Shown: positions 29,227-39,180 of the stretch, in pieces | Position numbering within the stretch: position 1 is the first letter of the stretch | How the letters are laid out: every line of letters starts with the position of its first letter | NCBI GenBank assembly: GCA_945916235.1 | Contig: CAMEGQ010000003.1 | Coordinates: forward strand, 1 to 64,000 | DNA: 64,000 bases | Source of the DNA: an uncultured Porphyromonadaceae bacterium | Lineage (GTDB): Bacteria; Bacteroidota; Bacteroidia; Bacteroidales; Muribaculaceae | Direction of reading: 5' to 3' | Position numbers and translations under genes: made by a program | Notes under the pieces: generated by a model | Seen by the model: only the letters and a program-made list of their open reading frames with translations | The model's database searches: none | What the model was told of the DNA's origin: nothing

Positions 29227-31704
29227 ATGAATATTTCTTACAAATGGCTTAAGGACTACCTGACCTTCGACCTGGCTCCGGAGAAAGTGTCGGAAGCCCT
29301 GACATCCATCGGGTTGGAGACAGACGGCCTGGAAGAGGTAGAGACCATAAAAGGCGGCCTTAAAGGGCTGGTAATCGGCAAAGTGATCACATGCATGGAG
29401 CATCCCGACAGCGACCATCTGCACATCACCACAGTGGACCTCGGCGACGGACAGCCTACCCAGATCGTCTGCGGCGCTCCCAATGTGGCAGCCGGTCAGA
29501 CGGTGGTAGTGGCCACAGTCGGCTGCAAACTCTACGACGGCGATAAGGAATTCGCCATCAAGAAATCAAAAATACGCGGTGTGGAATCGTTTGGCATGAT
29601 CTGCGCCGAAGACGAAATCGGCGTGGGCAAATCTCACGACGGCATCATCGTAATCCCCGAAGACAAGGCACCCAAAGCCGGCACTCCCGCAGCCGAATAT
29701 TTCGGCGTGGAGAGCGACTGGGTGATGGAGGTGGACCTCACCCCCAACCGCATCGACGCAGCCAGCCACTACGGCGTGGCCCGCGACCTGGCTGCCTATC
29801 TCGACTGCCATCTGGCCCACAGCGACCTGAAGAAGCCTTCGGTCGACAATTTCCACCCCGACCGTGCCGACGGCGCTATCCCAGTTGAGGTGATCGACAC
29901 TCTGGGCGCTCCGCGCTATTGCGGCCTCACCATCCGAGGCGTGAAAGTGGCCGAAAGCCCTGAATGGCTGCGCAACCGCCTGGAAACCATAGGCGTACGC
30001 TCGATAAACAATATCGTCGACATCACCAATTATATCCTCCACGGCATCGGCCAGCCGCTCCACTGCTTCGACCTCAAAACCATCGAGGGCGGACGCATCG
30101 TGGTCAAGACAGTGGCTGAAGGCACACCCTTCACCACTCTCGACGGCGTAGAGCGCAAACTTTCCGAAGCCGACCTGATGATCTGCGACACCAATAAGCC
30201 GCTCTGCATCGCCGGTGTGTTCGGAGGCCTGAACTCGGGCGTTACCGAGCAGACCACCGACATCTTCCTGGAAAGCGCCTACTTCAATCCGACGCGCGTG
30301 CGCCGCACAGCGCGCCGCCACGGCCTGAGCACCGACGCCTCGTTCCGCTATGAGCGCGGGCTCGACCCCAACGCCACCGTCTACGCCATCAAGCTCGCCG
30401 CCATTCTGGTGAAGCAGCTCGCCGGCGGTGAAATCTGTGGCGATATTGTCGATATCTATCCCTCACCCGTAGAGCCTTTCAAGGTTGAGCTGAGCTACAA
30501 CTACCTCAACTCGCTCATCGGCAAAGATATAGCCCACACTGAAGTGGACGCTATCCTCAATTCGCTCGAAATCGAAATCACGGGCCGTCCCGACCTGGAC
30601 ACCGTGCAGCTGGCAGTGCCGACCTATCGCGTCGACGTGACCCGTCCCTGCGACGTGGTGGAGGATGTGCTCCGCATCTATGGCTACAACAATGTGGAGA
30701 TTTCCACCACTGTCCACTCCTCGCTGCAGCTTAAGACGCTGACCGACAGCTCCGACGACCTCCAGCGCCTGATTTCAGAACAGCTCACCGGATGCGGATT
30801 CAACGAAATCCTCAACAACTCGCTGACCGCCGAAGGGTATTACACCGACCTTACGGCCTATCCCGCCGACCACTGCGTGAAACTCCTGAATCCGCTCAGC
30901 ACCGACCTGAACGTGATGCGCCAGACCCTGCTGTTCGGCGGTCTGGAGTCGATAGCCCACAATGTCAACCGCCGCCATGCCGACCTGGCTTTCTATGAGT
31001 TCGGCAATGTCTACACAGCCAACCCCGCGGTGGAATCAACATCGGAGGCTCCCCTGGCTCCCTTCAGCGAAAGCGCCCACATGGCTCTCTGGCTCACCGG
31101 CAATTCACGCCATTCCAACTGGGCCCGTCAGGCAGAAGAATTCACATTCTTCGACCTCAAAGGGTATGTGGCCAACATTCTCGCCCGTTTGGGCCTGTCA
31201 GCCAACGAAATCGCCCTTAACAAGCTGACCGACAACAACATCTACTCCGCTGCGCTCGAAATCAAGACCCGCAATGGAAAGCTCCTCGGCAGCATGGGTC
31301 AGGTGGCTAAGACGGCGCTGGTAAAGGCCGACATCAAGCAGCCGGTATTCTACGCCGAGTTCGACTGGGGTGCACTGGTGAAACTGGCCGTTAAGAAGAA
31401 GGCCGAATTCACCCCGCTGCCCAAGACTCTGCCCGTGAAACGCGACCTCGCCCTGCTGGTCGACAACGCTGTCACAATGGCTCAGATCGAAGCCGTAGTG
31501 GCCGAAAGCGAACGCCGCCTGCTGCGCGGTGTGGAGCTCTTCGACGTGTACGAAGGGAAAAATCTCCCCGCCGGCAAAAAGTCGTATGCCATCTCCATCA
31601 CGCTTCAGGACACCGAGAAAACCCTTCAGGACAAGCAGATCGACGCCACCATGGCCAAGGTAATCAAGAACCTCCAGACCAAGCTCTGCGCCGAGCTTCG
31701 CTAA
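29227..31704 (+). CDS. pheT: phenylalanine--tRNA ligase beta subunit
   Basis: MNISYKWLKDYLTFDLAPEKVSEALTSIGLETDG; CGAPNVAAGQTV; RRHGLSTDASFRYERGLDP. Confidence 0.97.
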   Translation: MNISYKWLKDYLTFDLAPEKVSEALTSIGLETDGLEEVETIKGGLKGLVIGKVITCMEHPDSDHLHITTVDLGDGQPTQIVCGAPNVAAGQTVVVATVGCKLYDGDKEFAIKKSKIRGVESFGMICAEDEIGVGKSHDGIIVIPEDKAPKAGTPAAEYFGVESDWVMEVDLTPNRIDAASHYGVARDLAAYLDCHLAHSDLKKPSVDNFHPDRADGAIPVEVIDTLGAPRYCGLTIRGVKVAESPEWLRNRLETIGVRSINNIVDITNYILHGIGQPLHCFDLKTIEGGRIVVKTVAEGTPFTTLDGVERKLSEADLMICDTNKPLCIAGVFGGLNSGVTEQTTDIFLESAYFNPTRVRRTARRHGLSTDASFRYERGLDPNATVYAIKLAAILVKQLAGGEICGDIVDIYPSPVEPFKVELSYNYLNSLIGKDIAHTEVDAILNSLEIEITGRPDLDTVQLAVPTYRVDVTRPCDVVEDVLRIYGYNNVEISTTVHSSLQLKTLTDSSDDLQRLISEQLTGCGFNEILNNSLTAEGYYTDLTAYPADHCVKLLNPLSTDLNVMRQTLLFGGLESIAHNVNRRHADLAFYEFGNVYTANPAVESTSEAPLAPFSESAHMALWLTGNSRHSNWARQAEEFTFFDLKGYVANILARLGLSANEIALNKLTDNNIYSAALEIKTRNGKLLGSMGQVAKTALVKADIKQPVFYAEFDWGALVKLAVKKKAEFTPLPKTLPVKRDLALLVDNAVTMAQIEAVVAESERRLLRGVELFDVYEGKNLPAGKKSYAISITLQDTEKTLQDKQIDATMAKVIKNLQTKLCAELR

Positions 31705-31749
31705 CCTACCGTCAGACAGAATAATAAAATCACAGATAAAACATACAAT

Positions 31750-32469
31750 ATGGGACGCGCATTTGAATATCGCAAAGCCAGAAAACTCAAACGCTGGGGC
31801 AACATGAGCCGCACGTTTACTCGTATCGGTAAGGAAATCACCATCGCCGTTAAGGCCGGCGGCCCCGATCCTTCCACCAACCCGCGCCTTCGCGCACTGA
31901 TGCAGAACGCCAAGGCTGAAAACATGCCTAAGGACACTGTGGAACGCGCCATCAAAAAGGCCACCGACAAAGACGCAAAAGACTATAAGGAAATCACTTA
32001 CGAAGGATACGGCCCCTACGGCATCGCAATCTTCGTAGAAGCTGCCACCGACAACAACACCCGCACAGTGGCCAACGTGCGTTCCTATTTCACCAAACAC
32101 GGCGGCTCGCTCGGCACTCAAGGCTCGCTGACCTTCCTCTTCGACCATAAGGTAGTGCTGAAGATTCAGCCGAAACCCGACATGAGCCTCGAAGACCTCG
32201 AACTTGAACTTATCGATTACGGCGTGGACGAAGTCGAGCAGGACGAGGAAGAAGGAACCGTATTGCTCTACGGCCCGTTTGAGGAATACAGCAACATCCA
32301 GCAGTATCTCGAAGGAAACGGCTTCGAAATCCTCTCTACCGAATTCGTTCGCATCCCCAACGATGTGAAGGAGGTAACCGAAGAGCAGCGCGAAAGCCTC
32401 GACAAACTTCTCGAGAAACTCGAAGAAGACGAGGATGTGCAGAATGTATTCCACAACATCGCCGAATAA
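31750..32469 (+). CDS. YebC/PmpR family regulator
   Basis: MGRAFEYRKARKLKRWGNMSRTFTRIGKEI; AENMPKDTVERAIKKA; YEGYGPYGIAIFVEAATDN. Confidence 0.95.
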   Translation: MGRAFEYRKARKLKRWGNMSRTFTRIGKEITIAVKAGGPDPSTNPRLRALMQNAKAENMPKDTVERAIKKATDKDAKDYKEITYEGYGPYGIAIFVEAATDNNTRTVANVRSYFTKHGGSLGTQGSLTFLFDHKVVLKIQPKPDMSLEDLELELIDYGVDEVEQDEEEGTVLLYGPFEEYSNIQQYLEGNGFEILSTEFVRIPNDVKEVTEEQRESLDKLLEKLEEDEDVQNVFHNIAE

Positions 32470-32534
32470 TCCACGGCCTTGAAAGCCAAAGGAATATACA
32501 TTCCAAAACCCACTAACCTAAACTGAACGAAAGA

Positions 32535-33137
32535 ATGTTTTCGGGAATTGTAGAAGAAGCGGCCACAGTGGTCAAAGCTGTGCGCGAAGGCGGCAACGTC
32601 CACCTGACGCTCAGATGCAGTTTTGTCGACGAGCTGAAAATCGACCAGTCGGTAGCCCACAACGGGGTCTGCCTGACGGTGGTGGCTATCGCCGACGGCA
32701 CCTACACCGTGACAGCCATCGAGGAGACGCTGCGCCGCAGCAATTTAGGCCTGCTCAAAGAGGGCGACAGAGTGAACGTGGAGCGCTGCATGCTGATGAA
32801 CGGCCGACTGGACGGCCACATCGTGCAAGGCCACGTAGACTGCACCGCCCGCTGCGAAGCCATCGAGGAGGTGGAGGGAAGCCGCTACTTCCTGTTCCGC
32901 TACGAGGTGGACGAGGCTATGGCCCGCAAGGGTTACGTCACAGTGGAAAAAGGATCGGTTACGGTCAACGGCGTCAGCCTGACGGTCTGCGACTCCGAGC
33001 GCGACTCTTTCCGCGTAGCTATCATCCCCTATACCTTCGAGCATACGAATTTCGGCGACATCCGGGTAGGCTCCACAGTCAATATCGAATTCGACATCAT
33101 CGGAAAATACCTCGCCCGGCTGGCCACCTGCCTCTGA
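32535..33137 (+). CDS. ribE: riboflavin synthase alpha subunit
   Basis: MFSGIVEEAATV; VAHNGVCLTVV; RLDGHIVQGHVDCTA; VTVNGVSLTV. Confidence 0.95.
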   Translation: MFSGIVEEAATVVKAVREGGNVHLTLRCSFVDELKIDQSVAHNGVCLTVVAIADGTYTVTAIEETLRRSNLGLLKEGDRVNVERCMLMNGRLDGHIVQGHVDCTARCEAIEEVEGSRYFLFRYEVDEAMARKGYVTVEKGSVTVNGVSLTVCDSERDSFRVAIIPYTFEHTNFGDIRVGSTVNIEFDIIGKYLARLATCL

Positions 33138-33174
33138 CGTTCCACTCACATTCAATTCTACCAACAACAAAATG

Positions 33175-33196
33175 AAAGCCGCCTTCGGGTGGCTTT
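33175..33196 (+). terminator. intrinsic terminator after ribE
   Basis: AAAGCCGCC-TTCG-GGTGGCTTT followed by T-rich tract. Confidence 0.8.
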
Positions 33197-33222
33197 TATT
33201 TTGTTGAAATAACGGAATTTAC

Positions 33223-33230
33223 TAAATTTG
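33223..33230 (+). promoter_or_regulatory. -7 promoter box TAAATTTG upstream of GH31 gene
   Basis: TAnnTTTG match with TTTTG ~20 nt upstream. Confidence 0.6.
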
Positions 33231-33267
33231 CAGATGGGGGTCGCCCAATGGCGGCCATACGTATGCC

Positions 33268-35682
33268 ATGAAGATTATACTTACATTCAAACGATCAATG
33301 CTCGCAGCCGCCGTGGCTGCGGCAGCAATGAGCGCTCAGGCGCAAGTGATAGAAAATCTGCAACCTCTGGGGAGCGTCAGCTGGACCACACCCGAAGGGA
33401 GAGTTGTGACGGTGGAAGCCATCACAGCCAACATCTTTAAAGTCAGCAATACAGCCGCCAAAAAAGCGGCTCACGGACTTACGGCCGACAATGCTGATGC
33501 CGTATTGAAAGGCACGAAAGGCGGTCTTCATGCCGTGGTCGACGAGGCCACGGGGTCGGTGATGATTCTTTCGCCCGACGGACGCGGAATCTTCGACTCC
33601 GGCAAACGTCAGGAGGGGATCCGCGCTCTCGACAGCGATAAGATCCGCGATGGTAAGGTTGGCGCCAAGCGCTTTTCGCTCAAGCAGTTGGGCGACGGGC
33701 ACACCTATTTCGGAGCCGGAGAGCGCGGCCACAAACTGAATTTTGCCGGCGATACTCTGGTGAACTACAACCGCCAGAACTACGGCTACACAGGCACCGA
33801 CCCGCGCATCTCGCAGATGAACATCACCATGCCCCTTCTGATAAGCGGCGACGGCTCAGCCATCCTCTTTGACGATTTCGCACAGTCGGCCATGACAGCC
33901 GGTGAGACGGTGGAATACACCACCGTAGCTCCCGGCGATGTGGCTTACTACTATGTTTCATCGCCCGACGGACTGAAGGGATTGCCCGAAGAATTGTCAA
34001 AAATCATTGGCACTCAGCCGCTTCCTCCGCTGTGGAGCCTCGGCTACATCACCTCGAAATATGGCTATAAGACTGCGGCTGAGGCTGATTCGGTGGTATC
34101 GGTGCTAAAGCGCGACGGCTATCCGCTCGACGGCATGGTGCTCGACCTCTATTGGTATGGAAAAGAGCAGGATATGGGCCGCCTGGCATGGGAACCGACC
34201 ACCTGGCCCGACCATGCCAAGGTGCTTAAACGTCTGAAAGACAAAGGAGTAAACATGGTGGCAATCTCACAGCCATACGTGCTCCGCAACGGCAAGGGGT
34301 TGGACAATTACAACTATCTGGCTTCCAAGGGGATGCTCGGTAAGGATGAGAAGGGCGCAGTGCGCGACGTAACCATCTGGGTAGGCGAAGGCGGGATGCT
34401 CGACGTATCCAACCCTGCGACAAGGGAGTGGCTGTCAGAAGTTTACAAGAAAAATACCGATGAAGGTATGACAGGCTGGTGGGGCGACCTGGGCGAACCG
34501 GAAGTGCACCCCGACAGCATGTATCATTATAACGGGCTGACTACCAGAGAATACCATAATCTTTACGGCAATGAATGGAGCAAAATCATCTCTGACCTCT
34601 TTGCCAAAGAATACCCCGACCGGCGCCTGATGACGCTCATGCGAGGGGGTACTACGGGGCTGCAGCGCTATTCAGTGTTCCCCTGGTCAACCGACGTGAG
34701 CCGCTCGTGGGGCGGTCTGGAGCCTCAGATCCGTATTATGCTCAACTCCGGACTCAGCGGCATGGGCTACATGAGCCACGATGTGGGCGGTTTCGCCATC
34801 GATGAAGAAAACCCCTATGAACCTGAACTTTACGTACGCTGGCTGCAGCTGGGTCTGTTCTCGCCTGTGCTCCGCACTCACGCTCAGGCCACAGCCGAAC
34901 CGTTCCATTATCCTGACCAGCAGGGGATTATACTCCCCATCATCAAAGAGCGTTACCGCTGGCTCCCCTACAATTACACCTTAGCATACGAAAACGCCGC
35001 TACGGGGATGCCGCTGGTGCGTCCCGTAGGTCTGTACAGCTCAGATCCTCAGGCGTATGCTGATGTGGAAGATGAATATCTCTGGGGCCGCGACGTGCTC
35101 GTGGCGCCGGTGCTGACCAAAGGAGCCACTGAGCGCCAAGTGCGTCTTCCCGAAGGCAAATGGGTGAATCTCAACGGTTTAAACCAAACAGTTGAAGGAG
35201 ATACCACCCTTACGGTTGCGGCTCCGCTTGAGGTAATCCCCATGTTTGCCCGCGCCGGAGCCCTGCTGACCAAGGCCGACTACAAGATGGAGAACACCCG
35301 CGACTATACTCCTGCGAATTACACTGTGGATTATTATCCCGTTGAGGGTGTGGGAGTTACCGAGGCTGAGATGTTTGAGGACAACATGACCACGCCCGAT
35401 ACGCTCCGAAAGGGCGCCTACGCTCTGCTGAAGCTTCAGGCAGATAATTCCAGCGAGGCTATAGTGCTGACTGCCAACGTAGAAGGCAGCTACGAGGGGA
35501 TGCCCGCCAAACGCGCTCTTACCTTCAGAATCCATAATGTAGCCTCGCCCAAGAGCGTCAGCACTACCGCCGGCGGCAAAAAGCTGAAAGCAGCCACTAA
35601 CTACAATTCTGAGGCCAAAGTTCTGACAGTCAGCGTCAAAAACTGGATGGGCAAGGACCTGAAAATCACCATCGACAAATAA
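33268..35682 (+). CDS. GH31 family alpha-glycosidase
   Basis: LPPLWSLGYITSKYGYKTAAEADSVV; GMVLDLYWYG; GWWGDLGEPEVHPD; SHDVGGF. Confidence 0.93.
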   Translation: MKIILTFKRSMLAAAVAAAAMSAQAQVIENLQPLGSVSWTTPEGRVVTVEAITANIFKVSNTAAKKAAHGLTADNADAVLKGTKGGLHAVVDEATGSVMILSPDGRGIFDSGKRQEGIRALDSDKIRDGKVGAKRFSLKQLGDGHTYFGAGERGHKLNFAGDTLVNYNRQNYGYTGTDPRISQMNITMPLLISGDGSAILFDDFAQSAMTAGETVEYTTVAPGDVAYYYVSSPDGLKGLPEELSKIIGTQPLPPLWSLGYITSKYGYKTAAEADSVVSVLKRDGYPLDGMVLDLYWYGKEQDMGRLAWEPTTWPDHAKVLKRLKDKGVNMVAISQPYVLRNGKGLDNYNYLASKGMLGKDEKGAVRDVTIWVGEGGMLDVSNPATREWLSEVYKKNTDEGMTGWWGDLGEPEVHPDSMYHYNGLTTREYHNLYGNEWSKIISDLFAKEYPDRRLMTLMRGGTTGLQRYSVFPWSTDVSRSWGGLEPQIRIMLNSGLSGMGYMSHDVGGFAIDEENPYEPELYVRWLQLGLFSPVLRTHAQATAEPFHYPDQQGIILPIIKERYRWLPYNYTLAYENAATGMPLVRPVGLYSSDPQAYADVEDEYLWGRDVLVAPVLTKGATERQVRLPEGKWVNLNGLNQTVEGDTTLTVAAPLEVIPMFARAGALLTKADYKMENTRDYTPANYTVDYYPVEGVGVTEAEMFEDNMTTPDTLRKGAYALLKLQADNSSEAIVLTANVEGSYEGMPAKRALTFRIHNVASPKSVSTTAGGKKLKAATNYNSEAKVLTVSVKNWMGKDLKITIDK

Positions 35683-35757
35683 TGAATCAATTATTAATCA
35701 ATAAATTAAGTATATAATTGCCCGATGGGCAACCTTAAATCCTTACCATACCGAGAG

Positions 35758-38211
35758 ATGAAGATATTTGCGACGATGCTGGCGGCAGCGCTGCCGCTGA
35801 TGGCCATGGGCAATCGCCCTGACAGCCTGATGCTGTTTTCCTATGCCAATCCCAACGGCGAAGGCGGCCTGAAACTGGCCTGGAGCGCCGACGGAGAGCA
35901 CTGGACAAAACTGAATTCCGGAAATTCCGTGGTCAACTCCGACTTCGGTCCGTGGGGCTCGATGAAGAAGATGTATGAGCCGAAGCTGACACAGGCCGCC
36001 GACGGCATGTGGGTGGCCACATGGAAACTCAAGCCGGACAACGACGCCACGGCCATGGCTCTCTCGGAAGACCTTATCCATTGGGGCGCACAGACTTACG
36101 CCCAAGGCGAGCAGAAATATGAGCCCAAGCCGGGCCATGCTTCGGCCGTAAGCACTCTGACTCCGGCTAAGGCCAAGGTGGGAAGCAAGGAGTATGTCGG
36201 ATGGGTGAATATGGTGCCCGCATCGACAGTGGAAACTCTGGAGGCATGGGGTGATGCCCGCGCCCGACATAACGAACTCTACGACCAGACGATGAGCGAG
36301 GATTCGCGCCGGTTTGCCGACCTGACGCCCCTGAAAGGGAAACTGACCGTATATCCCGAGCAGCGCAAACGCATAAGCGACAAGCTGATGGGTATCTTCT
36401 TCGAGGATATCAACTATTCCGCCGACGGCGGCCTGTATGCCGAACTGGTGCGCAACCGCGACTTCGAATTCACACCGCGCGACCACCGCGGCTGGGGTCC
36501 GGCCACAGCCTGGAGCCTGCGCAACGCCGATGGCGACTCCGTCACGCTGACCATCGCCACTGAAAACCCCATCCACGCCAACAATCCGCATTACGTCACC
36601 CTACAAGGCGGCGACTGCCTCACGAACGAAGGCTTCGACGGGATTCCGGTGAAGAAAGGGGAGAAATATTTCGTGAGTCTTTTCGGCAGAGCCGTAAAGG
36701 GCGGTGCCAATCGTGCTATAGTGCAATTGATTGACCCACAGGGTAATATTATCGGCAAAGCCGACCTGAAATTTGGAAAGAAAGGGTGGAAAAAAGCCGA
36801 GACCACACTGACGGCCTCGCAAAGCTGCAAGGATGCCACCCTGCGGGTGAGCGTACCCGAAGGGGCGACAGCCGACCTCGATATGATTTCGCTGATGCCC
36901 GAGAAAACATTCAAAGGGCGCCGCAACGGCCTGCGTGAAGATCTGGCACAGACTTTGGCCGACCTTAATCCGAAGTTTGTACGCTTCCCCGGCGGATGTG
37001 TGGCCCATGGCGACGGCATCGACAATATCTACGACTGGAAGGGTTCGATCGGACCGCTCGAAGCGCGCAAGCCGCTGAGCAATCTCTGGGGATACCATCA
37101 GACCCGCGGACTGGGTTATCACGAATATTTCCTCTTTTGTGAGGACATCGGCGCCCAGCCGCTCCCGGTGGTTGCTGCCGGAGTACCCTGCCAGAATTCG
37201 GGAAAGAGCTGGCACGGAGCGCATGATCTGGTCACCTCATGCGGTCAGCAGGGCGGTATCCCGATGGATTCGCTCGACAGCTATATCCAGGATGTGCTCG
37301 ACCTTATCGAGTATGCCAACGGCGACGCCAAGACCACCCGCTGGGGCCGCGAACGCGCCAAAGCCGGACACCCTGCTCCCTTCAATCTAAAGATGATAGG
37401 GATAGGAAATGAGGATATGATCACCGAGGTATTTGCCGAGCGCTTTAAAGCGATCAACAAGGCTGTGACAGCGAAATATCCTGATATCAAGGTGGTTGGC
37501 ACAGTCGGCCCGTTCTATGAAGGCACCGACTACGATCTGGGCTGGCAGCTGGCCACCGAAGAAGGCCTTCCGCTTGTCGACGAGCACTACTATGTGAAGC
37601 CCGGCTGGCTTATCCACAATCAGCATTACTACGACTACTACGACCGTAAAAAGCCTCACGTATATCTGGGCGAATGGGCCGCCCACCTCGACGGACGTCC
37701 GTCGAACATCGAGACAGCTCTGGCCGAAGCCCTCTGGCTGACAGCCGTAGAGCGCAACGCCGATGTGGTGGAGATAGCCTCATATGCCCCGCTGCTGGCC
37801 AAAGAGAAGCATACGCAGTGGCGTCCCGACCTGATTTACTTCAACAATTCCGAAGTGAAACCGACTGTCGACTACTACATTCAGCAGCTGTACGGCGAAA
37901 ATCCCGGAGCCGAGTATGTCAGCTCGGAGCTGAAACTCGACGGAGGTCAGCGCGCCGACGTGACGCGCCGCGTGGCCGTTTCTGTGACGCTTTCGCCCGA
38001 AGGGAAGGAGATAGTCAAGATAGCCAACCTGCTTCCGGTGGAAGTGACCCTCGAACTGGAGGGGGTAGATGGCGGCAAAGAGTTCACGCGTACCGAAATC
38101 AGCGGCAAACCCGCCGATACAGATTCCAAACCCGTCGAGAAGCACGCCTGGACCTCAGGCCAGCAAATCACCCTCCCCGCCTATTCCTTTACCCTCCTCA
38201 GAGAAAATTAA
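35758..38211 (+). CDS. GH51 alpha-L-arabinofuranosidase with N-terminal beta-propeller-like (GH43-like) segment
   Basis: GH51: GIFFEDINYSADGGLYAELVRNRDFEF, RFPGGCVAHGD, MIGIGNEDM, VYLGEWAAH. N-term: LAWSADGEHWTKL ... ALSEDLIHW. Confidence 0.9.
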   Translation: MKIFATMLAAALPLMAMGNRPDSLMLFSYANPNGEGGLKLAWSADGEHWTKLNSGNSVVNSDFGPWGSMKKMYEPKLTQAADGMWVATWKLKPDNDATAMALSEDLIHWGAQTYAQGEQKYEPKPGHASAVSTLTPAKAKVGSKEYVGWVNMVPASTVETLEAWGDARARHNELYDQTMSEDSRRFADLTPLKGKLTVYPEQRKRISDKLMGIFFEDINYSADGGLYAELVRNRDFEFTPRDHRGWGPATAWSLRNADGDSVTLTIATENPIHANNPHYVTLQGGDCLTNEGFDGIPVKKGEKYFVSLFGRAVKGGANRAIVQLIDPQGNIIGKADLKFGKKGWKKAETTLTASQSCKDATLRVSVPEGATADLDMISLMPEKTFKGRRNGLREDLAQTLADLNPKFVRFPGGCVAHGDGIDNIYDWKGSIGPLEARKPLSNLWGYHQTRGLGYHEYFLFCEDIGAQPLPVVAAGVPCQNSGKSWHGAHDLVTSCGQQGGIPMDSLDSYIQDVLDLIEYANGDAKTTRWGRERAKAGHPAPFNLKMIGIGNEDMITEVFAERFKAINKAVTAKYPDIKVVGTVGPFYEGTDYDLGWQLATEEGLPLVDEHYYVKPGWLIHNQHYYDYYDRKKPHVYLGEWAAHLDGRPSNIETALAEALWLTAVERNADVVEIASYAPLLAKEKHTQWRPDLIYFNNSEVKPTVDYYIQQLYGENPGAEYVSSELKLDGGQRADVTRRVAVSVTLSPEGKEIVKIANLLPVEVTLELEGVDGGKEFTRTEISGKPADTDSKPVEKHAWTSGQQITLPAYSFTLLREN

Positions 38212-39101
38212 GAGCCGAGGATAAGGAGGAAAAGCGAGAGGAGGAGGATTGAGAGGTCGATGAGCTTTTGGCGGATGTGCTGCTCGTGAAGCACCCAGAT
38301 ACCGAAAGCGAACGACACCAGCACGCTGCCGCGGCGGATCATCGACACCACCGAAATCATGGAGTCGGGCTGCGAAAGCGAATAGAAATAGCAGATGTCG
38401 GCTCCGGTGAGGAACACCGAGATGCCTACTATCGACCAGCGCCAATGAAATGCCGTATCGGAATGGCTGCCCCCGCGGGTGGCCATTGCCGTACGTGTAA
38501 GAATCAGTACCACCCCACTCATAATGATGGCCTGATACAGCGAATACCATGCCTGAACCTCCAGCGGACGGTACATCCCCAGCAGGTATTTATCGTAGAG
38601 TGCCGATACAGCGCCTAAAACAGTGGCTCCTATCGACATCCATAGCCACCGCGAATGTTTGAACGAGAAACCCTCTTTGGAGCCTATGCGCGATATGAAG
38701 AAGAGCGAAGCGAACCCCAGCAGTATACCCGTCCACTGGAGCAGATTGAGTCTTTCGCCAAATATCAGAAGCGCTCCGACGAGCACCATTACCGGACGGG
38801 TTGCATTGATAGGCCCCTGGATGGTGAGCGGAAGATGCTTTATAGCGAAATATCCGAGTATCCACGATGAAAGCACTATCACAGCCTTGGCCACAATCTG
38901 CAGATGTCCCGTAATGGTGTTGCCAAGACCGTAGTTGCCTTCAAGTATGCCTGAGATGAGCACTGGCGAGAGAAGGAGAGTGCCGAACACAGTGTTAAGA
39001 AGAAGCACTATGGGGACATTATTCCCCTTCAGCGAAATCTTCTTCATTATATCGTAGAAGCCCAGTCCGACGGCCGAGCATATAGCGAGCAGGATCCACA
39101 T
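38208..39101 (-). CDS. EamA/DMT family transporter
   Basis: ~10 hydrophobic segments; GPINATRPVMVLVGALLIFGERLNLLQWTGILLGFASLF. Confidence 0.85.
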   Translation of the reverse strand: MWILLAICSAVGLGFYDIMKKISLKGNNVPIVLLLNTVFGTLLLSPVLISGILEGNYGLGNTITGHLQIVAKAVIVLSSWILGYFAIKHLPLTIQGPINATRPVMVLVGALLIFGERLNLLQWTGILLGFASLFFISRIGSKEGFSFKHSRWLWMSIGATVLGAVSALYDKYLLGMYRPLEVQAWYSLYQAIIMSGVVLILTRTAMATRGGSHSDTAFHWRWSIVGISVFLTGADICYFYSLSQPDSMISVVSMIRRGSVLVSFAFGIWVLHEQHIRQKLIDLSILLLSLFLLILGS

Positions 39102-39180
39102 AAAGTTATCAGAAGTTATTAGAGCGGCTTTTAATTCGGGTGCAAAATTAGTAAATTTGTATTATATGGGGCCTCGGAGC

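Noticed and set aside
37610-37618. Perfect E. coli-type DnaA box TTATCCACA inside the GH51 gene
   Set aside because: Isolated site within coding sequence encoding GWLIHNQ; probably chance, though 1.6 kb from the oriC candidate.
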